This document shows, piece after piece, positions 61,344 through 64,000 of a stretch of 64,000 nucleotides of DNA. Under the pieces are notes generated by a model that saw only the letters and a program-made list of their open reading frames with translations, ran no database searches and was not told the DNA's origin. The stretch is from Nitrosomonadales bacterium. Lineage in GTDB: Bacteria > Pseudomonadota > Gammaproteobacteria > Burkholderiales > Gallionellaceae. How positions within the stretch are numbered: the stretch's first letter is position 1; each line of letters starts with the position of its first letter. Made by a program: the position numbers and the translations under genes. Location: NCBI GenBank assembly GCA_023259055.1, contig JAHFQZ010000002.1, forward strand, positions 372,001 to 436,000, written 5' to 3'.

Positions 61344-63679
61344 TGTGAGATTTTACGGCCCATCAAAACTGCCGAGAACAACAGGCTGAGGAAGGCGCCG
61401 ATGGCCACGGTTTCGCCAATCGCAGTGAGCACCGGAACGCCGGAAAAGGACAGCATGCCGAAACCAAATATGGTTGCAATATTTGCAACCAGCAGTGAGA
61501 CCATGGTGCGTTTGCTGTCCGATTCCTGCATTTCGGCATTGCTTTCACGATCGAAGAACAGCGAGTAGTTAGAGCCGACCGCAACCGCCAACAACAATCC
61601 GACCAGATGAAAAATCAGCAGCTTCTGCCCGCTTGCCAGCACAATTGCGGTGGCAATGATGACTGCGGCCGCCAATGGCAATAACACCGCAGCCACGCGG
61701 CGTACAGAGCGCAGGCTGATAAACAGCAGCAATGTAATCGCCAGCGCGCCGAAAGCGGACAGCGTGATCGCTTCGCGCACATAGGACTGATAAAGCGAGT
61801 CACTTTCCTGCTTCAGATCCAGCAACACGATGCTGCCATCCGACCGGGCAAGTGCCTTGCGGATGGAAGATGCGTCAGTTACTCCACGCAGCGGCAACAT
61901 GGCTTTCCAGCCTTTGTCGTAGTGAGCCAACAAGCTCTCGGTTTGCAGTCCCAGATTTGTTCCATGCAAGCTGTCGGGCGTGAGCAGTGGCTGGCTGCGT
62001 GCCGCCGCAACTTCTTTAAGAAATGGCTCAAACAAATCGCTGCGGAATGGCAGTCCGGCAAGCGCCTGTTTCAGATAGGCGCGCAGTTGCTCCTCGTCGG
62101 GCAACGCTGCTTGGCGCGCTTGCTGGGTTTTCTGGCTGGGCAGGTAACGGACAGGCGAATCGTAGCCCACCAGAATTTGTTTGTAAGTCAAAATGTCAAG
62201 CTGAGAACCGACAGCTTCGCTGCGTTCAAGAACCTCTTCCCGGTCATTGCCGCTGATTGCAATCAGGTAACGCACATCAGGCGCGCCAAGGTCGTTGCGC
62301 AGCGTCTGGTCAAGCTGCTGTTTGGCTTCCGAAATTGGAAAAAGGCTTGAAAGGCTGTCGCTCCAGACTGGATCGCGGTGCAATGCAATGGAAAGCACGG
62401 CAGCGATTACCGCAATCAGCACGAGTGGCCGTAATCGTGGGGCCTGTTTGATCAACTTCATTATCAAGGCAGTCAGACGAACTGGTGTGTTGGGTGAAAA
62501 ATTCGCAGGCACGAGGCTGGGCAGCACCCAGCGGGTGACGAGTACCGCCACGATAAGTCCGACAGCCGAGAATAGACCCAGTTGCGCCAGCCCCGGGAAA
62601 TCCGCCAGGAACATCGGGCTGAAACCGCATATCGTAGTCAACACTCCCAGGCGCAATGTTGGCCAGATATTTTCCAGGGCCTTGCTCGGCGGTTTTTCAG
62701 GGGAAAGGTGAGTGAAAAAATAAATGGCGTAGTCCACCGCCTCTCCTATCAATGTGATGCCGAATCCCAGGGTCACGCCGAAAACCACACCGTAACCCAT
62801 GCTCACTGCAGCAATGCCGGCCAGTGCACCGCTGATTACAGGAAGCAGAGATATGGCGAGCACTCGCCATGAGCGATAGACCAGCAATAGCAGGATGCTG
62901 ACAAGTATCGCCGTGATGATGGAAAAATTGAACGCGACATTTTCTACATGGTTGCGCGATTCCACTGAAAACACGCCGGGCCCGGTGAGCTGAATATGCA
63001 AGCCGGAAAATTCCGGGCCTTGCGTGCTTTCCGCAAAGCATTTAAGTATCAGTTGAATGGCTTGTTGCTGGGCATCGATGTTATAGCCTGCCGCTGCGGT
63101 TTGCAGGACCAGCAGTGCTCGTTTGCCGTCGCGAGACATCCACACGCCTTCCTGCATCGGGGGGCGGCTTTGTCCGGTGAATCCTTCCAGAAGATGCAGC
63201 AATTCGCCGCTGGGGTCACGCGGGATAATGTTCTTGATCATTACTCCGGCGGGGGAGCCGAGCAGCTGTAACGCGCGTTCGAGCGAGCCATGCAGGACTT
63301 CCGGGGTGAAGTGTCCGAGTGTAACTGCAGAGCTTAAAAGGTAGCGATTGTCGAAGATATACGCCTGATCCTTGTCCAGACTGCTTTCTTCACCGTTGTT
63401 GGCCATTGAAAATGCTGGCTCATTGTGTAGCCGATGCGCCAGATTCTTGCTGGCTTTGGCCAAAGTTTCGGGCGTCCCTCCATCTATCCCAGCCAGAATC
63501 AGGCGGGAAACAATGCCATCTCGTAATTGTTCGGTCAGTAACCGCTGGGCGGGAGTGGGTGAACTTGGCAGAAAAGCGTTGATGTCGGCGCCAATTTGTA
63601 TCCGCGAAACGAGGAAGACGCAAAATGCGAGAAAAATCAGCCAAGCTGCAATTGGCCAGCGCTGGTTGATCCGTTTCAT
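61340..63679 (-). CDS. MMPL/RND-family exporter of the pigment locus
   Basis: The 779-aa protein has about 12 hydrophobic segments and two large periplasmic loops, the layout of MMPL/RND permeases. VSMGYGVVFGVTLGFGITLI and ATAIVLASGQKLLIFHLVGL are membrane segments. GEAVDYAIYFFTHL and VGSNYSLFFDRES have acidic residues in the proton-relay region. Such genes accompany LolA-like proteins in aryl-polyene loci, where they are proposed to move the product toward the outer membrane. It overlaps the LolA-like gene by ATGA and the deacetylase by ATGA. Confidence 0.9.
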   Translation of the reverse strand: MKRINQRWPIAAWLIFLAFCVFLVSRIQIGADINAFLPSSPTPAQRLLTEQLRDGIVSRLILAGIDGGTPETLAKASKNLAHRLHNEPAFSMANNGEESSLDKDQAYIFDNRYLLSSAVTLGHFTPEVLHGSLERALQLLGSPAGVMIKNIIPRDPSGELLHLLEGFTGQSRPPMQEGVWMSRDGKRALLVLQTAAAGYNIDAQQQAIQLILKCFAESTQGPEFSGLHIQLTGPGVFSVESRNHVENVAFNFSIITAILVSILLLLVYRSWRVLAISLLPVISGALAGIAAVSMGYGVVFGVTLGFGITLIGEAVDYAIYFFTHLSPEKPPSKALENIWPTLRLGVLTTICGFSPMFLADFPGLAQLGLFSAVGLIVAVLVTRWVLPSLVPANFSPNTPVRLTALIMKLIKQAPRLRPLVLIAVIAAVLSIALHRDPVWSDSLSSLFPISEAKQQLDQTLRNDLGAPDVRYLIAISGNDREEVLERSEAVGSQLDILTYKQILVGYDSPVRYLPSQKTQQARQAALPDEEQLRAYLKQALAGLPFRSDLFEPFLKEVAAARSQPLLTPDSLHGTNLGLQTESLLAHYDKGWKAMLPLRGVTDASSIRKALARSDGSIVLLDLKQESDSLYQSYVREAITLSAFGALAITLLLFISLRSVRRVAAVLLPLAAAVIIATAIVLASGQKLLIFHLVGLLLAVAVGSNYSLFFDRESNAEMQESDSKRTMVSLLVANIATIFGFGMLSFSGVPVLTAIGETVAIGAFLSLLFSAVLMGRKISQ

Positions 63680-63999
63680 GAATCGTCCCTGCTGATGCTC
63701 ATTACAGAGTAATCGCCTCCCGCTTCACGGATTTCAATAGTGTTGATTTGATCAAAGCTGCCTTTGATGAGAATTTCGTTCACCAGGTTTTTTATCTTTG
63801 AGTCTACCGGGCGCAATTTCAACAGCCATTGTTTCTGGTGCCCTTCCAGGGAAACATTGTAAAAGCGGTTAAGTGTCTCGATATCGCCGGCCAGAGTTGA
63901 GCGGATGCTTTCGACAAAAGCCCATATGGCGGGGTATTCCTGCAGGGATAAAGTGCGTGATCCACTTGCGTCGCCGCTCTGTACAACCAGCTTATCCTG
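63676..63999 (-). CDS. LolA-like lipoprotein carrier, 5'-truncated at the window edge
   Basis: The minus-strand frame is open to the window edge. The 107 residues seen end the protein: LAGDIETLNRFYNVSLEGHQ, then WLLKLRPVDSKIKNLVNEIL, DQINTIEIREAGGDYSVMSI. This resembles LolA-type outer-membrane lipoprotein carrier proteins. LolA-like genes sit next to MMPL exporters in aryl-polyene loci. The stop TGA overlaps the exporter ATG. The start lies beyond 64000. Confidence 0.75.
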   Translation of the reverse strand, partial: QDKLVVQSGDASGSRTLSLQEYPAIWAFVESIRSTLAGDIETLNRFYNVSLEGHQKQWLLKLRPVDSKIKNLVNEILIKGSFDQINTIEIREAGGDYSVMSISRDDS

Positions 64000-64000
64000 G

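Overview
The window reads as the chromosome of a betaproteobacterium, most likely Nitrosomonadales and close to the iron-oxidising Gallionellaceae. This is inferred from gene content and order (an rsmB-like / DUF3108 / purN / purM block with perM-hda diverging, a DUF3683 FAD/Fe-S oxidoreductase, a PP0621-type small protein before pilSR, and a lysine/alanine-rich histone H1-like protein), not from a marker-gene alignment. No insertion sequence, prophage, CRISPR array or rRNA was seen. Short palindromic repeat elements are frequent between genes.

Layout. 1-8 kb: the 3' part of a radical SAM/SPASM gene, an RsmB-family rRNA methyltransferase, an orphan HsdR_N-like nuclease-fold gene, DUF3108, purN, purM, and the divergent perM-hda. 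8-15 kb: small membrane and outer-membrane proteins, a 2-Cys peroxiredoxin, DUF1622, an amino-acid permease, and phoB-phoR behind a clear Pho box. 15-30 kb: a giant DUF3683 FAD/Fe-S oxidoreductase, thpR, corA, pldA, an MDR oxidoreductase, aroC, a nitroreductase, an ArnT-like glycosyltransferase, rpmE, and cstA-ybdD. 30-42 kb: an ispB-type prenyl synthase, tRNA-Pro(CGG) and an almost complete molybdenum-cofactor and molybdate-uptake locus: moaA, a porin, then moeB-moaC-moaD-moaE-mobB-mobA-moeA, mog, a proteasome-like Ntn-hydrolase candidate, and modABC. 42-47 kb: pilS-pilR, ampD, and the H1-like protein with a 60-bp tandem repeat.

48-64 kb is the most unusual part. After pabB and a decayed pirin gene comes an aryl-polyene/xanthomonadin-type pigment locus. 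It has a chorismatase of the XanB2/FkbO/Hyg5 family (a likely source of a hydroxybenzoate starter), a MipA/OmpV outer-membrane protein, a PlsC-type acyltransferase and a family 2 glycosyltransferase on the plus strand. On the minus strand are a ketosynthase, a chain-length-factor-like partner, a hotdog dehydratase, a FabG reductase and an unknown outer-membrane protein. A methyltransferase and a B12-binding radical SAM enzyme lie on the plus strand in the middle. Then on the minus strand come a LolA-like protein, an MMPL exporter and a polysaccharide deacetylase. The LolA-like gene runs off the right edge. The acyl carrier proteins and the starter-activating ligase expected of such a locus are not in the window and may lie beyond that edge.

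How the parts work together: the Mo locus takes up molybdate and builds MPT-based cofactor. aroC makes chorismate, which pabB (folate) and the chorismatase (pigment starter) both consume. The pigment genes would extend the starter with FabF/FabG/hotdog chemistry and move the product to the outer membrane through the LolA/MMPL pair.
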